Both the position numbers and the translations under genes were made by a program. The notes beneath the pieces were generated by a model that searched no databases, was not told the DNA's origin, and saw only the letters and a list, made by a program, of their open reading frames with translations. From Aegilops tauschii subsp. strangulata (lineage: Eukaryota; Streptophyta; Magnoliopsida; Poales; Poaceae), in NCBI RefSeq assembly GCF_002575655.3, contig NC_053037.3, forward strand, positions 446,369,793 to 446,433,792: a stretch of DNA of 64,000 nucleotides, written 5' to 3'. Positions 23,031 through 36,700 of this stretch are shown one piece after another. Position 1 is the stretch's first letter. Every line of letters starts with the position of its first letter.

Positions 23031-25167
23031 TTGTATAGGTGTTTTTGGGCTGAGGCCGCTTCCACTACTTGCCATCTCATTAATTGTTCACCATCTATTG
23101 CTCTTAATAAGAAAATTCCAATTGAGGTATGGTCTGGTTCTCCTGTTGATTATTCACAGTTGAGAGTTTTTGGTTACACTGCTTATGCTCATGTTGATAA
23201 AGGAAAGTCGGAGCCTAGGGCTGTTAAGTGCATCTTTCTTGGTTATAAAGCTGGTGTTAAAGGTTTTTAATTGTGGAATCCTGAAACCCAGAAGGTTGTT
23301 ATTAGCAGAAATGTTATCTTTAATGAATCTGCTATGTTACATGATGCTCCATCTACTAATGTTCATGTTGAGAGTGAACAGCAATAGCCTACTGTTCAGG
23401 TGGAGCATGTTATTGATTCCAATGATACATCCGATAAGGAAAATGTTGATGCACATGATGAACCCGTCGACGATGATGAACATGTCACTCCCACTCCAAA
23501 TCAACCTATTGTTCCACCCTGCTCAAAACTTGCACGTGACATAGTTAGGTGGGGTATTGATAAACCTAAAAGGTTAATTGACGAGTGCAATATTGTTTCT
23601 TTTGCTTTATATGTTGTAGAGGAAATTGAAGGTAATGTTGAGCCTTCTTCATATTCTGAGGCTATTAATTCTGGTGATAACAATAAGTGCATGACCGCTA
23701 TGCATGATGAGATGGAATCACTTGAAAAGAATGGCACTTGGGATTTAGTAGGATTACCTAGAGAGAATAAACCTATTCGTTGTAGGTGGGTTTCCAAAAG
23801 AAAAGAAGGTGTTTCTCCTAATGATGAGACAAGATATAAAGCAAGGTTAGTTGCTAAAGATTATAGCCAGATTCTAGGTATTGACTATAATGAAGTCTTT
23901 TCCCCGTTGTGAAACATACTCTATTCGCACTTTACTCGTATTGTTGCCATGCATGATTTTGAGTTCGAACAATTGGATGTTAAAACCACATTCATACATG
24001 GAGAATTAGAAGAGGATATTCATATGGAACAACTTGAAGGCTTTGTTATTCCTGGAAAAGAAAAGCTTTTAAGTAAGTTAAAGAAATATCTTTATGGATT
24101 GAAGCAATCTCCTAGACAGTGTTACAAGAGATTTGACACCTTTATGCCCTCTCAAGATTTCAAAAGGTCTAATTATGATAGCTATGTTTATTTAAAAATT
24201 GTCAATCATTCAGCTATTTATTTGCTCATTTATGTTGATGATATGCTAATTGCTGCAAAGAGTATGTAAAAGATTAATGAAATAAAGGGGCTATTGAGTA
24301 ATCAATTTGAGATGAAGGATTTGGGTGCAGCAAAGAAAATACTTGGCATGGAAATATCCAGAGATAGACCATCAGGGAAAGTATATATCTAAACCAGAAA
24401 GGATATATTCATAAAGTTCTTCGTTGTTTTAATATGCATAATGCCAAGCTGTAAGTACTCCGATAATTGTACATTTCAAATTATCATCAACTTTATGTCC
24501 TAAGTCAGATGCAGATATTGAGTACATGTCTAAAGTCCCTATTCGATTGCAGTTGGTTCACTTATGTATGCCATGGTTTGTTCTTGTCCGGATTTATCAT
24601 ATGCATTGAGTGTTGTTAGTAGATACATGGCTAATCGTAGAAAAGAGCATTGGAAAGCACTTTAGTGTATTTTCATATACTTGCGAGGTACTTCTAATGC
24701 TTATTTATAGTTTCGAAAAACTAGAGATGGACTTGTTGGTTTTGTTGATTCTGATTTTGCTGGTGATTTGAATAAGAGAAGATCACTCGTAGGTTATGTT
24801 TTCACCATTGGTGGTTGTGTTGTGAGTTGGAGAGCAACTTTGTAGTCTATTCTGGCATGTTCCACTATTGATGCCGAGTATATGGCTATTTCTGAGGCAT
24901 GCAAAGAAGCTATCTGGTGGAGATTCATCTTACCCTATCGTATTTAGTGACAGTGAAAGTGCAATATGTCTTACAGAGAATCCAATGTATCATGAGAGAA
25001 CAAAGCACATTCATGCCAGATTTCACTATATTCGAGATGTTATTGCTAAAGGTGATTTGAAAGTATGCAAGATAATTACTCATGATAATCATGTTGATAT
25101 GATGACAAAGCCAGTTCCTGCCAATAAGTTTGAACTTTGCTCAGGCTTAGTTGATATTTCTCACTAG
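23031..25167 (+). pseudogene. Copia pol remnant: integrase end, RT and RNase H
   Basis: Successive fragments, joined across stops and frameshifts, follow Copia order. Integrase C-terminal text (VWSGSPVDYSQLRVFGYTAY) is at 23034-23270. A variable linker follows, then the RT N-terminal part (RCRWVSKRKEG and YKARLVAKDYSQ, 23780-23912). The RT core has YVDDMLIA (24230-24255). RNase H has a degenerate DAEY region near 24870 and SDSESAICLTENPMYHERTK at about 24947-25010. Visible damage includes a TAA after KGF at 23268, a TAG at 23386, a stop after the SPL motif at 23910 and a TAA at 24267. It cannot yield a functional polyprotein. Confidence 0.8.
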
Positions 25168-25263
25168 TCCTATGGACTTTGATGCACAAGGTGTTTATGC
25201 TGATTTGGATGGAGTTATTTACTTTCTTCCATTACTAGAGGGAATTTCGCTCCAGGTGGAGAT

Positions 25264-25510
25264 TGTTGAATTATGATCCAAATTCTACCATGTTGTACTA
25301 GACATAGTGCAAATGGTGTGGGCGTTGCGTTGACGTCGACGCCTACGAGTACAACTCATTTACTTGTCATCCAAGGACTCTTATGTATTAGCCCTCATAT
25401 ATACCCCGTGTAGTCGCACCTAAAGACGACATGTCGTCTCGTGGTTGTAATACTCCTGCATCATAGTGATTGCACCTTCATTGTTAGATTTATTCTTGTT
25501 TTATCTAACA
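25264..25510 (+). repeat. Short 3' LTR of the Copia remnant (about 247 bp)
   Basis: Starts TGTTGAATTATG directly after a purine-rich tract and ends TTTATCTAACA, giving TG...CA termini. TATATATA at about 25399 could be its promoter. There is no 5' LTR in the window to compare with, so the right edge is an inference. Confidence 0.5.
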
Positions 25511-25930
25511 AAAAGTATCAACATTCACAAGACCAAATCAACATTGTTAGATTTATTATGAAATGTAGTTTCATAGTATATGTATTTGGTATAGTAGATG
25601 TTGATATCTTTTAATATAATTTTTTTTAAAATTTGCAAATTTTGACTTGACACACATCTAACATGTGGAGTAAAGAGGACTGAAGTTGCCTTCAATTCTG
25701 CACTAGCCTATAAAAGCAACTAAGGAAAACTGATTAAATTTGGTAGTCTCCTATTCACAGACATCCCCCTCTAATGCACATCTCAGATATCTTTGATCCT
25801 TGAATGACTTTATAATGAATTTTTGTGGAATTCCTTCTTTTACTCTACTAGTTAGGCCAATTATACAAGTTCATACTAGGGCCACCAAAATTCTAGCACC
25901 CACCCAGCATACAGTGAGTTGAAAATAGTA

Positions 25931-26011
25931 CTCGCTCCGTCCCATAATATAAGATCGTTTTGCAAGCTAAAACAGCTTGCAAAATGATCTTATATTGTGG
26001 GGTGGAGGGAG
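25931..26011. mobile_element. Stowaway-type MITE, 81 bp
   Basis: Begins CTCGCTCCGTCCCATAATAT and ends with the imperfect inverse (tatattgtggggtggagggag), forming one hairpin over its whole length. It is flanked by TA on both sides (25929-25930 and 26012-26013), the Tc1/mariner target duplication. The terminal sequence is that of the abundant grass Stowaway MITEs. Confidence 0.88.
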
Positions 26012-26306
26012 TAACATTTTAGTAACCCAAAATATCCAACTTTTGACTCTCAAAACATTAGGAACATGCCACAATACTTGCATGTATTTATAGAGGGTGA
26101 TGCTAGGCGTTAGGCTGTGGAGTGTAGACTCCATCAAATTAATCGCCTTGTGAGCCGTGTAATGGTATCGCTCCCACCAGTTACTAAATCGTCAACCATT
26201 TGATGTTTCATCACGTGGGTGTTGGACTCTTTTTTTTGCGATGGTGGGTGTTGGACTCTGCTTTCACATAATAAATGAATCTTGATGACTAGTGGGAAAA
26301 TGCATT

Positions 26307-26676
26307 GCAACTCTCAGGTTCCACACACCCCTATATGAGTATAACATTAAAAAGATATGAAAAAAATTAGAAATTCTGAAATTTTGGGATATCAAACATG
26401 GGTGCCCGTTGTACACCCGTATTCGGTTTCATGGGAAATGGGTGCCCGTGGTATCTGTGGTGAAGAAAGTACGGTCTGACATACGATCCATCCAATTTTT
26501 TCCTATACATAGAATTGTTTTAACTTTTTTACCGAGATTACCACGGGCATCGATTCCCCACGAAACTGAACACGGGTGTACAATGGGCACCCAGGTTTGA
26601 TATTCCAAAATTTTAGTTTTTTTAATTTCCTGATATATTTTTAATTCATATAGGGGTGTGTGGCACCCGAGAGCCA
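26307..26676. mobile_element. Foldback-type inverted-repeat element, about 370 bp
   Basis: The left arm (26307-26460) and right arm (about 26530-26676) are imperfect reverse complements. Both contain CACACACCCCTATATGA near the outside and ATATCAAAC-TGGGTGCCC further in. This is the structure of a MITE with long inverted repeats. I could not find a clear target duplication, so the superfamily is undetermined. Short open frames on both strands are its shadows. Confidence 0.6.
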
Positions 26677-27230
26677 CAAATACTCCTCTGGGCTACTTTA
26701 TCCCATCACTGCAACCACCAATTTACACTCATGTTACTGGATTCCATGCCTGCATGACCTTTGCCCGTGCCGACCAACAAAAAGAGTAAAAAACAACGTA
26801 ATTATATGCATAGACAAAACTTAGCTAAGACAAATTTCTCTACCGTGAACTATGGACAAGGGCCACCAAATAAGGGTCGCAGCTTTGTGATGTAAAAAAA
26901 GTCACGCCTTTCCAAAAGTGGGTGATTCGGCTTTGCAGTAGTCGTGCCACGCAAGCAACGGTGTCAGCTTTGATTTTGCGACAGTGTCAACCAGTCTTTG
27001 TACCTGCGTGGGTTCCCGCTTCCAGCAGTGTAAGTGTTCGATCTTGCATCACATCATCCCGGAATGCAGAGGTGTAACATGCCCCCACTTGTAGCAGTGT
27101 CGTCACCGACATTTTAAAATGACAGTCTGGATTACAGAAGTATCGGACCACTTATGTAGCTACAACAGCCGACCTTGAAGTGGCGTGCTCTTAGGCCCAT
27201 AGAATCATGAAAATGCTTGCAATATGATAC

Positions 27231-28987
27231 TGTTGGGAAACGTAGCATGCAATTTCAAAAAAATTCCTATGCTCACACAAGATCTATCTAGGAGATGCAT
27301 AGCAACGAGAGGGGGAGAGTGTGTCCACATACCCTCGTAGACCGAAAGCGGAAGCGTTTGACAAAGCGGTTGATGTAGTCGAACTTCTTCTAGCTCCGAC
27401 TGATCAAATACCGAACGTGCGGCACCTCCGAGTTCTACACACGTTCAGCGCGTTGACGTCCCTCGCCTTCTTGATCCAACAAGGTGTCGAGGAAGTAGAT
27501 GTGTTCCATCAACACGACGGCATGGTGACGGTGATGGTGAAGTGATCCGCGCAGGGCTTCGCCTAAGCACCGCGAGAATATGACCGGGGGTGTAAACTGT
27601 GGAGGGGGCGCCGCACACGGCTAACAATTGATGTTGTGTCCTTGTGAGGTGACCCCTCCCCACATATATATAGGTGGGAGGGGAGGAGTGGCAGCCAGGG
27701 GCGCCCTAGGGTTGGCTGCCACCCCCTAGAGGCCCTGCCTTGCCCTGCACTCCCTTTCCATGTATGCATGAAGGGGAAGGAAAGAGGGGGTGAGGGAAGG
27801 AAGTGGGAATCCTAATCCACACTTTCCTTTCCCTTCCCCCTTTTCCTTCTCCTCCTCCCATGGCCTTATAGGGCGCATCAGCCCCTTGTGGGTTGGTGTG
27901 TTCCTTCACAAGGCCCATATGGCCCATAGGATTGTCGGGGGTACCCGAAACACCTTCCGGTGACCCGATAAGTACCCGATACCCTCCGGAACATTTCCGG
28001 TGTCCGAATACCATTGTCCTATATATCAATCTTTACCTCTCAACCATTTCGAGACTCCTTGTCATGTCTGTGATCTCATCCGGGCCTTCAAACAACATTC
28101 GGTCACCAAATCACATAACTCATATAATACTAAATCGTCATTGAACGTTAAGCGTGCGGACCCTACGGGTTTGAGAACTATGTAGACATGACCGAGACAC
28201 CTCTTCGGGCAATAACCAATAGCGGAACCTGGATGCTCGTATTGGCTCCTACATATTCTACGAAGATCTTTAATGGTCGAACTGTTATGACAACATACGT
28301 TATTCCCTTTGTCCATCGGTATGTTACTTGCCCGAGATTCGATCATCGGTATCCACATACCTAGTTCAATCCCGTTACCAGCAAGTCTCTTTACTCGTTC
28401 CGTAATACATCATCCTATGACTAACTCATTAGTTACTTTGCTTGCAAGGCTTCTTATGATGTGCATTATCGAGAGGGCCCAGAGATACCTCTCCGATACT
28501 CGGAATGACAAATCCTAATCTCGATCTATGCCAACCCAACAAACACCTTCGGAGATACTTAGAGCATCTTTATAATCACCCAGTTACGTTGTGACGTTTG
28601 ATAGCACACAAGGCATTCCTCCGGTATCTGGGAGTTGCATAATCTCATAGTCGAAGGAATATGTATTTGACATGAAGAAAGCAATAGCAATAAAACTGAA
28701 CGATCAATATGCTACTGGATGGGTCTTGTCCATCACATCATTCTCCTAATGATGTGATCCCGTTCATCAAATGACAACACATGTCTATGGTTAGGAAAAT
28801 TAACCATCTTTGATTAAGGAGCTAGTCTAGTAGAGGCTTACTAGGGACACGGTGTTTTGTCTATCTATCCATACATGTATCAAGTTTCCGGTTAATACAA
28901 TTCTAGCATGAATAATAAACATTTATCATGATATAAGGAAATATAAAATAACAACTTTATTATTGCATCTAGGGCATATTTCCTTCA
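27231..28987 (-). repeat. 3' LTR of the minus-strand Copia copy (1,757 bp)
   Basis: The minus strand starts TGAAGGAAATATGCCC at 28987 and ends CGTTTCCCAACA at 27231. The LTR resembles the Angela/BARE-related Copia group of Triticeae. A minus-strand TATA box lies at 27663-27674. Its inner 3' text shares gcatgctacgtttccc with the LTR at 37633-39387, whereas the two LTRs further right have gcaacgttcccc instead. Confidence 0.85.
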
Positions 28988-28998
28988 GTCTCCCACTT
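28988..28998 (-). other. Polypurine tract of the minus-strand Copia copy
   Basis: The minus strand reads AAGTGGGAGAC immediately before the LTR. The same tract precedes the LTRs at 37633 and 46465. Confidence 0.75.
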
Positions 28999-29169
28999 GC
29001 ACTAGAGTCAATAATCTAGTTCACATCGCCATGTGATTTAACACCAATAGTTCACATCTTTATGTGATTAACACCCATAGTTCACATTGCCATGTGACCA
29101 ACACCCAAAGGGTTTACTAGAGTCAATAATCTAGTTCACATCGCTATGTGATTAACACCCAAAGAGTAC

Positions 29170-32100
29170 TAAGGTGTGATCATGTTTTGTTTGTGAGAGA
29201 AGTTTAGTCAACGGGTCTGCCACATTCAGATCCATATGTATTTTGCAAATTTCTATGTCTACAATGCTTTGCATCGATCTACTCTAGCTAATTGCTCCTA
29301 CGTTCAATATGTATCTAGATTGACATTTAGAGTCATCTAAATCAGTGTCAAAGCTTGCATCGACGTAACTCTTTACGATGAACTCTTTATCACCTCCATA
29401 ACCGAGAAACATTTCCTTAGTCCTCTTTAGGTACCTAAGGATAATTTTGACAGTTGTCCAGTGATCTACTCCTAAATCACTATTGTACCCCCTTGCCAAA
29501 CTCATGGCAAGGTATACAATAGGTCTGGTACACAGCATGGCATACTTTATAGAACCTATGGCTGAGGCATAGGGAATGACTTTCATTCTCCCTCTATCTT
29601 CTGCCATGGTTGGGTTTTGAGTCTTACTCAACTTCACACCTTGCAACATGGACAAGAACTCTATTTTTAACTTCTTAAAATTTTTGCCAAGGTATGTGCT
29701 TTGTGAAAGTCCTATTAAGTGTCTCAATCTATTCCAATAGATCTTGATGCCCAATATTTAAGTAGCTTCACTGAGGTCTTTCATTGAAAAATTCTTATTC
29801 AAGTATCCTTTTATGCTATCCAGAAATTCTATATCATTTCCGATCAACAATATGTCATCCACATATACTATCAGAAATGCTACAGAGCTTCTACTCACTT
29901 TCTTGTAAATACAAGCTTCACCAAAAGTCTGTATAAAACCATATGCTTTGATCACCTCATGAAAGCGTATATTCCAACTCCGAGATGCTTTTACCAGTCC
30001 ATAGATGGATCGCTGAAGCTTTGCACACTTTGTTAGCACCTTTAGGATCAACAAAAAACTTCTGGTTGCATCATATACAACTCTTTTTTAAGAAATCCAA
30101 TAAGGAATGCAGTTTTGACATCCATTTGCCATATTTCATAAAATGCGGCAATTGCTAACATGATTCAGACAGACTTAAGCACCGCTACGAGTGAGAAAAT
30201 CTCACCATAGTCAACACCTTGAACTTGTCGAAAACCTTTTGCGACAAGTCGAGCTTTGTAGATAGTAACAAAACAATCAGTGTCAGTCTTCCTCTTCAAG
30301 ATCCATTTATTCTCAATGGCTTGCCGATCATTGGGCAAGTCCACCCAAGTCCACACTTTGTTCTCATACATGGATCCTATCTCAGATTTCATGGCCTTAA
30401 GCCATCTATCAGAATCTGGGCTCATCATAGCTTTTTCATACTTCGTAGGTTTGCCATGGTCTAATAACATGACTTCCAGGACAGGATTACCCTCCCACTC
30501 TGGTGTGGAACATGCTCTGTTCGACCTACGAGGTCCAGTAGTAACTTGATCTGAAGTTTCATGATCATCATCATTAGCTTCCTCTCTAGTTGGTGTAGGC
30601 ATCACGGGAACGGATTTCACTGATGTGCTTCTTTCCAAGTCGAGAGAAGGTACAATTACCTTATCAAGTTCTACTTTCCTCCCACTCACTTTTTTCGAGA
30701 GAAACTCCTTCTCTAGAAAGTTTCCATTCTCGGCAACAAATATCTTGCCTTCAGATTTGTGGTAGAAGGTATACCCAATTGTTTCCTTAGGGTATCCTAT
30801 GAAGACGCACTTCTCCGATTTGGGTTCGAGTTTATCAGGCTCAAGCCTTTTGACCTAAGTGTCGCATCCCCAAAATTTAAGAAACGACAGCTTAGGTTTC
30901 TTGCCAAACCATAGTTCATACGTTGTCATCTTAACGTATTTAGACGGTGCCCTATTTAACGTGAATACAACTGTCTCTAATGCATAACCACAAAATGATA
31001 GTGGTAAATCAGTAAGAGACATCATAGATCGCACCATATCTAATAAAGTACGACTACGACGTTCGGACACACCATTACGCTATGGTGTCCCTGGTGGCGT
31101 GAGTTGTGAAACTATTCCACATTGTTTTAAATGAAGGCCAAACTCGTAACTCAAATATTCGCCTCCGTGATCAGATCATAGAAACTTTATTTTCTTTTTA
31201 CGATGATTCTCCACTTCACTCTGAAATTCTTTGAACTTTTCAAATGTTTCAGACTTGTGTTTCATTAAGTAGATATACCCATATCTGCTCAAATCATCTA
31301 TGAAGGTCGGAAAATAACGATACCCGTCGCGTGCCTCAACACTCATTGGACCGCATACATTGGTATGTATTATTTCCAATAAGTCATTGGCTCGCTCCAT
31401 TGTTCCGCAGAACGGAGTTTTAGTCATCTTGCCCATCAGGCATGGTTCGCAAGTATCAAATGATTCATAATTGATCAAGTGATTCAAAAGCTCATCTGCA
31501 TGGAGTTTCTTCATGCGCTTTACACCAATATGACCTAAACGGCAGTGCCACAAGTATCTTGCGCTATCATTATCAACTTTGCATCTTTTGGCATCAATAT
31601 TATGAATATGTGTATCACTACGATCGAGATTCAATAAACCATTTATATTGAGTGTATGACCATAGAAGGTTTTATTCATGTAAACAGAACAACAATTATT
31701 CTTTGGCTTAAATGAATAACCATACTGCAATAAACATGATCCAATCATATTCATGCTCAACGCAAACACCAAATAACATTTATTTTAGGTTCAACACTAA
31801 CCCCGAAGGTAAAGGGAGTGTGCGATGGTGATCTTATCAACCTTGGAATCACTTCCAAGACATATCGTCACCTCGCCCTTAACTAGTATCTGTTCATTTT
31901 GCAACTCCTGTTTCGAGTTACAAATCTTAGGAACTGAACTGGTATCAAATACCCAGGGGCTACTATGAACACTAGTAAAGTACACATCAATAACATGTAT
32001 ATCAAATATACCTTTGTTCACTTTGCCATTCTTCTTATCCGCCAAGTTTTTGGGGCAGTCCGCTTCCAGTGACCATTTCCTTTGAAGTAGAAGCACTCAG

Positions 32101-32816
32101 TTTTAGGTTTGGGTCTAGCTTTGGGCTTCGTCACGGGAGTGTCAACTTGCTTGCCATTCTTCTTGAAGTTCCCTTTCTTTCCCTTTCCCTTTTTCTTGAA
32201 ACTAGTGGTCTTGTTAACCATCAACACTTGATGCTATTTCTTGATTTCTACCTTCGCCGATTTCAGTATCGCGAAGAGCTTGGGAACCGTTTTCGTCATC
32301 CCTTGCATATTATAGTTCATCATGAAGTTCTAGTAGCTTGGTGATAGTAACTAGAGAACTCTATCAATCACTATCTTATCTGGAAGATTAACTCCCACTT
32401 GAATCAAGCGATTGTACTACCCAGACATTCTGAGCATATGCTCACTTGCTGAGCTATTCTCCTCCATCTTGTAGGCAGAGTATTTGTCAGAGGTCTCATA
32501 CCTCTTAACATGGGCATGAGTCTTAAACATCATTTTCAGCTCTTGGAACATCTCATATGTTCCATGGCGTTCAAAACGTCTTTGAAGCCCCGATTCTAAG
32601 CCGTAAAGCATGGCGCACTAAACTAGCAAGTAGTCATCATATTGAGCTTGTCAAACGTTCATAACGTCTGCATCTGCTGCTGCAATAGGTCTGTCACCTA
32701 GCGGTGCATCAAGGACATAATTCTTCTGTGTAGCAATGAGGATAATGCTCAGATTACGGACCCAATCCGCATCATTGCTACTATCATCTTTCAACTTACT
32801 TTTTCTCTAGGAACAT
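29170..32816 (-). pseudogene. Copia gag-pol remnant, minus-strand copy
   Basis: From 32816 leftwards: Gag, broken by a frameshift near its start and a stop in the YDDYL motif (near 32614-32618); a Gag zinc knuckle with the second Cys changed to Phe (CFYFKGNGHWKR, about 32080); protease with WVFDTSS in place of DTGS (about 31950); an integrase zinc domain and core (31176-31772, with LWHCRLGHIG, CEPCLMGK and the DDLSRYGYIYLMKHKSE core start); the integrase end (30855-31070); the RT N-terminal part (30165-30689); RT with YVDDILLIGND (29758-30054); and the RT end (29284-29754). The RNase H domain is almost wholly deleted. Text jumps from VGAIS (near 29285) to the IVDIEICKIH tail. A single extra A near 30018-30021 shifts the RT frame and a TAA at 29758 stops it. 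Confidence 0.82.
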
Positions 32817-32869
32817 ATCAAAAAATAAAACAGGGGAGCTATACGCGAGCTATTGATCCACAACATAGA

Positions 32870-33748
32870 TGTGCAAATACTATCAGGACTAATTTCATGA
32901 TAAATTAAGTTTAGTTAGTCAAATTACTTAAGAACTCCCACTTACATAGACATCCCTCAAGTCATCTAAATAATACGTGATCCAAATCAACTAAACAATG
33001 TCCGATCATCACGTGAGATGGAGTAGTCATCAATGGTGAACATCTCTATGTGGATCATATCTACTATATGATTCACATTCGACCTTTCTCTCTAGTGTTC
33101 CAAGGCCATGTATGTACATGCCAGGCTCGTCAAGTTTAGACTGAGTATTCTGCATGTGCAAAACTGTCTTGCACCCGTTGTATGTGAACGTAGAGTCTAT
33201 CACACCCGATCATCACGTGGTGTCTCAACTCGGCAAACTTTCGCAACAGTGCATACTCAGGAAGAACACTTATACCTTGAAATTTTAGTTAAGGGACCAT
33301 CTTATAATGCTACCTCCGTACTAAGCAAAATAAGATGCATAAAAGATAAACATCACACGCAATCAAAATATGTGACATGATATGGCCATCATCATCTTGT
33401 GCTTTTGATCTCCATCTCCAAAGCATCGTCATGATCTCCATCGTCACCAGCTCGACACCTTGATCTCCATCGTAGCGTCGTGGTCGTCTCGCCAACTATT
33501 GCTTCTACAACTATCGCTAACGCATAGTGATAAAGTAAAGCAATTACATGGCGTTTGCATTTCATACAATAAAGAGACAACCATAAGGCTCCTGCCGGTT
33601 GCCAATAACTTTTACAAAACATGATCATCTCATACAACAACGTATATCACATCATGTCTTGACCATATCACATCACAACATGCCCTGCAAAAATGAGTTA
33701 GACGTCCTCTACTTTGTTGTTGCAAGTCTTACGTGGCTGCTACAGGCT
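32870..33748 (-). other. Copia 5' untranslated leader, spacer of the inverted repeat
   Basis: Its reverse complement matches the leader of the third copy (about 41080-41970), including aagtagaggatgtctaac and the long purine-rich ggagatggagatcaaaagc stretch. Homology stops at the junction 33749-33752, about 340 bp short of where the PBS should be. It holds no credible gene. Confidence 0.7.
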
Positions 33749-33797
33749 TCTATGTTGTAGATCAATAGCTCGCGAAATAGCTCCCCTGTATTTTTAT

Positions 33798-36700
33798 ATG
33801 TTCTTACAGAAAACTAACTTGAAAGATGATAGTAGCAATGATGCGAACTGGGTCCGTGATCTGAGGATTATCCTCATTATTGCACAGAAGAATTATGTCC
33901 TTGATGCACCACTAGGTGACAGACCTATTGCAGGAGCAGATGCAGACGTTATGAACGTTTGGCAAGCTCGATATGATGACTACTTGATAGTTTAGTGCAC
34001 CATGCTTCACGGCTTAGAACCGGGACTTCAAAAACGTTTTGAATGCCACGAGGTATATGAGATGTTCCGGTGTTCCAAGAGCTGAAATTGGTATTCCAGA
34101 CTCATGCCCGTGTCGGGAGGTATGAGACCTCTGACAAGTACTTTGCCTACAAGATAGAAGAGAATAGCTCAACCAGTGAGCATGTGCTCAAAATGTCTGG
34201 GTACCACAATCACTTGAATCAAGTGGGAGTTAATCTTTCAGATAAGATAGTGATTGACAGAGTTCTCTAGTCACTATCACCAAGCTACTAGAACTTCGTG
34301 ATGAACTATAATGTGCAAGGGATAACAGAAAAGATTCCTGAGCTCTTCGTGATACTAAAATCGGCGAAGGTAGAAATCAAAGAAAGAGCATCAAATGTTG
34401 ATGGTTGACAAGACCACTAGTTTCAAGAAAAAGGGCAAGGGAAAGAAAGGGAACTTCAAGAAGAATGGCAAGCAAGTTGCCACTCCCGTGAAGAAGCCCA
34501 AAGCTGGACCGAAGCCTGAAACTGAGTGCTTCTACTGCAAAGGGAATGGTCACTAGAAGCGAAACTGCCCCAAATACTTGGCGGATAAGAAGGATGGCAA
34601 AGTGAAAAAAGGTATATTTGATATACATGTTATTGATGTGTACTTTACTAGTGTTCATAGTAGCCCCTGGGTATTTGATACTGGTTCAGTTGCTAAGATT
34701 AGTAACTCGAAATAGGAGTTGCAGAATGAACAGAGACTACTTAAGGGCGAGGTAACGATGTGTGTTGGAAGTGGTTCCAAGGTTGATAAGATCACCATCG
34801 CACACTCCCTCTACCTTCGGGGTTAGTGTGAACCTAAATAATGTTATTTGGTGTTTGTGTTGAGCATAAATACAATTTTATCATGTTTATTGCAATACGG
34901 TTATTCTTTTAAGTCAGAGAATAATTGTTGTTCTGTTTACATGAATAAAACCTTCTATGGTCATACACCCAATGTGAATGGTTTATTGAATATCGATCGT
35001 AATGATACACATATTCATAATATTGATGCCAAAAGATGCAAAGTTGACAATGATAGTGCAACATATTTGTGGCACTGCTGTTTAGGTCATATTGGTGTAA
35101 AACACATGAAGAAACTCTAGGCCGATGGACTTTTGGAATCACTTGATTATGAATCATTTGATGCTTGCGAACCATGCCTCATGGGCAAGATGACTAAAAC
35201 TCCGTTCTCTGGAACAATGGAGCGAGCCACTCACTTATTGGAAATAATACATACTAATGTATGCGGTCCGATGAGTGTTGAGGCTCACGGCGAGTATCGT
35301 TATTTTCTGACCTTCACAGATTATTTGAGCAGATATGGGTATATCTACTTGATGAAACATAAGTCTCAAACATTTGAAAAGTTTAAGGAATTTCAGAGTG
35401 AAGTGGAGAATCATTGTAATAAGAAAATAAAGTTTCTATGATCTGATCACAGAGGCAAATATTTGAGTTACAAGTTTGGCCTTCATTTAAAACAATATGG
35501 AATAGTTTCACAACTCACGCCATCTGGAACACCACAGCGTAAGGGTGTGTCCGAACGTCGTAACCGTACTTTATTAGATATGGTGTGATCTATGATGTCT
35601 CTTACCGATTTACCACTATCGTTTTGGGGTTATGCATTAGAGACAGATTTATTCACGTTAAATGGAGCACCGATCCGTTGAGATGACACCGTATGAACCA
35701 TGGTTTGGACAGAAAACTAAGTTGTTGTTTCTTAAAGTTTGGGATTGCGATGCTTATGTGAAAAAGCTTCATCCTGATAAGTTCGAACCCAAATCAAAAA
35801 AGTGCGTCTTCATAGGATACCCAAAAGAAACTGTTGGGTACACCTTGTACCACATATCTGAAGGCAAGATCTTTGTTGCTAAGAATGGATCCTTTCTAGA
35901 GATGGAGTTTCTCTCAAAAGAAATGAGTGGGAGGAAAGTAGAACTTGATGAGGTAATTGTACCTTCTCTCGAATTGGAAAGTAGCTCATCACAGAAAACC
36001 GTTCTCGTGATGCCTACACCAACTAGAGAGGAAGCTAATGATACTGATCATGAAACTTCAGATCAAGTTACTACCGAACCTCGTAGGTCAACCAGAGAAC
36101 GTTCCGCACCAGAGTGGTACGGTTCCTGTTCTGGAAGTCATGTTACTAGACCACGATGAACCTACAAACTATGAAGAAGCGATGATGAGCCCAGATTCCG
36201 ATAAATGGCTTGAGGCCATGAAATCTGAGATAGGATCCATGTATGAGAACAAAGTGTGGACTTTGGTTGACTTGCCCGATGATCGGCGAGCCATTGAGAA
36301 TAAATGGATCTTCAAGAGCAAGACGGACGCTGATGGTAGTGTTACTATCTAGAAAGCTCGAATTGTCGCAAAAGGTTTTCGACAAGTTCAAGGTGTTGAC
36401 TACGATGAGATTTTCTCACTTGTATCGATGCTTAAAGTCTGTCCGAATCATGTTAGAAATTGCCGCATTTTATGAAATCTGGCAAATGGATGTCAAAACT
36501 GCATTGCTTAATGGATTTATTAAAGAAGAGTTGTATATGATACAACTAGAAGGTTTTGTCAATCCTAAAGGTGCTAACAAAGTGTGCAAGCTCCAGCGAT
36601 CCATCAATGGACTGGTGCAAGCATCTCGGAGTTGGAATATACGCTTTGATGAGTTGATCAAAGCATATAAGTTTTATACAGACTTGCGGTGAAGCCTGTA

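Larger units (their letters stand above)
23031..25510 (+). mobile_element. 5'-truncated Copia retrotransposon with 3' LTR
   Basis: The pol remnant from the integrase C-terminal region onward is followed by a PPT-like tract (aggtggagat before 25264) and a short LTR. Everything upstream of the integrase end, including Gag, protease and the 5' LTR, is missing. The left breakpoint is against the CACTA sequence. Confidence 0.75.
25511..27230. other. Intergenic sequence without coding signal
   Basis: About 1.7 kb in which I see no gene. It contains a Stowaway-type MITE (25931-26011) and a longer inverted-repeat element (26307-26676). The remainder (about 25511-25930 and 26677-27230) is AT-rich single-copy-looking sequence or old repeat that I cannot classify. 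Confidence 0.5.
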
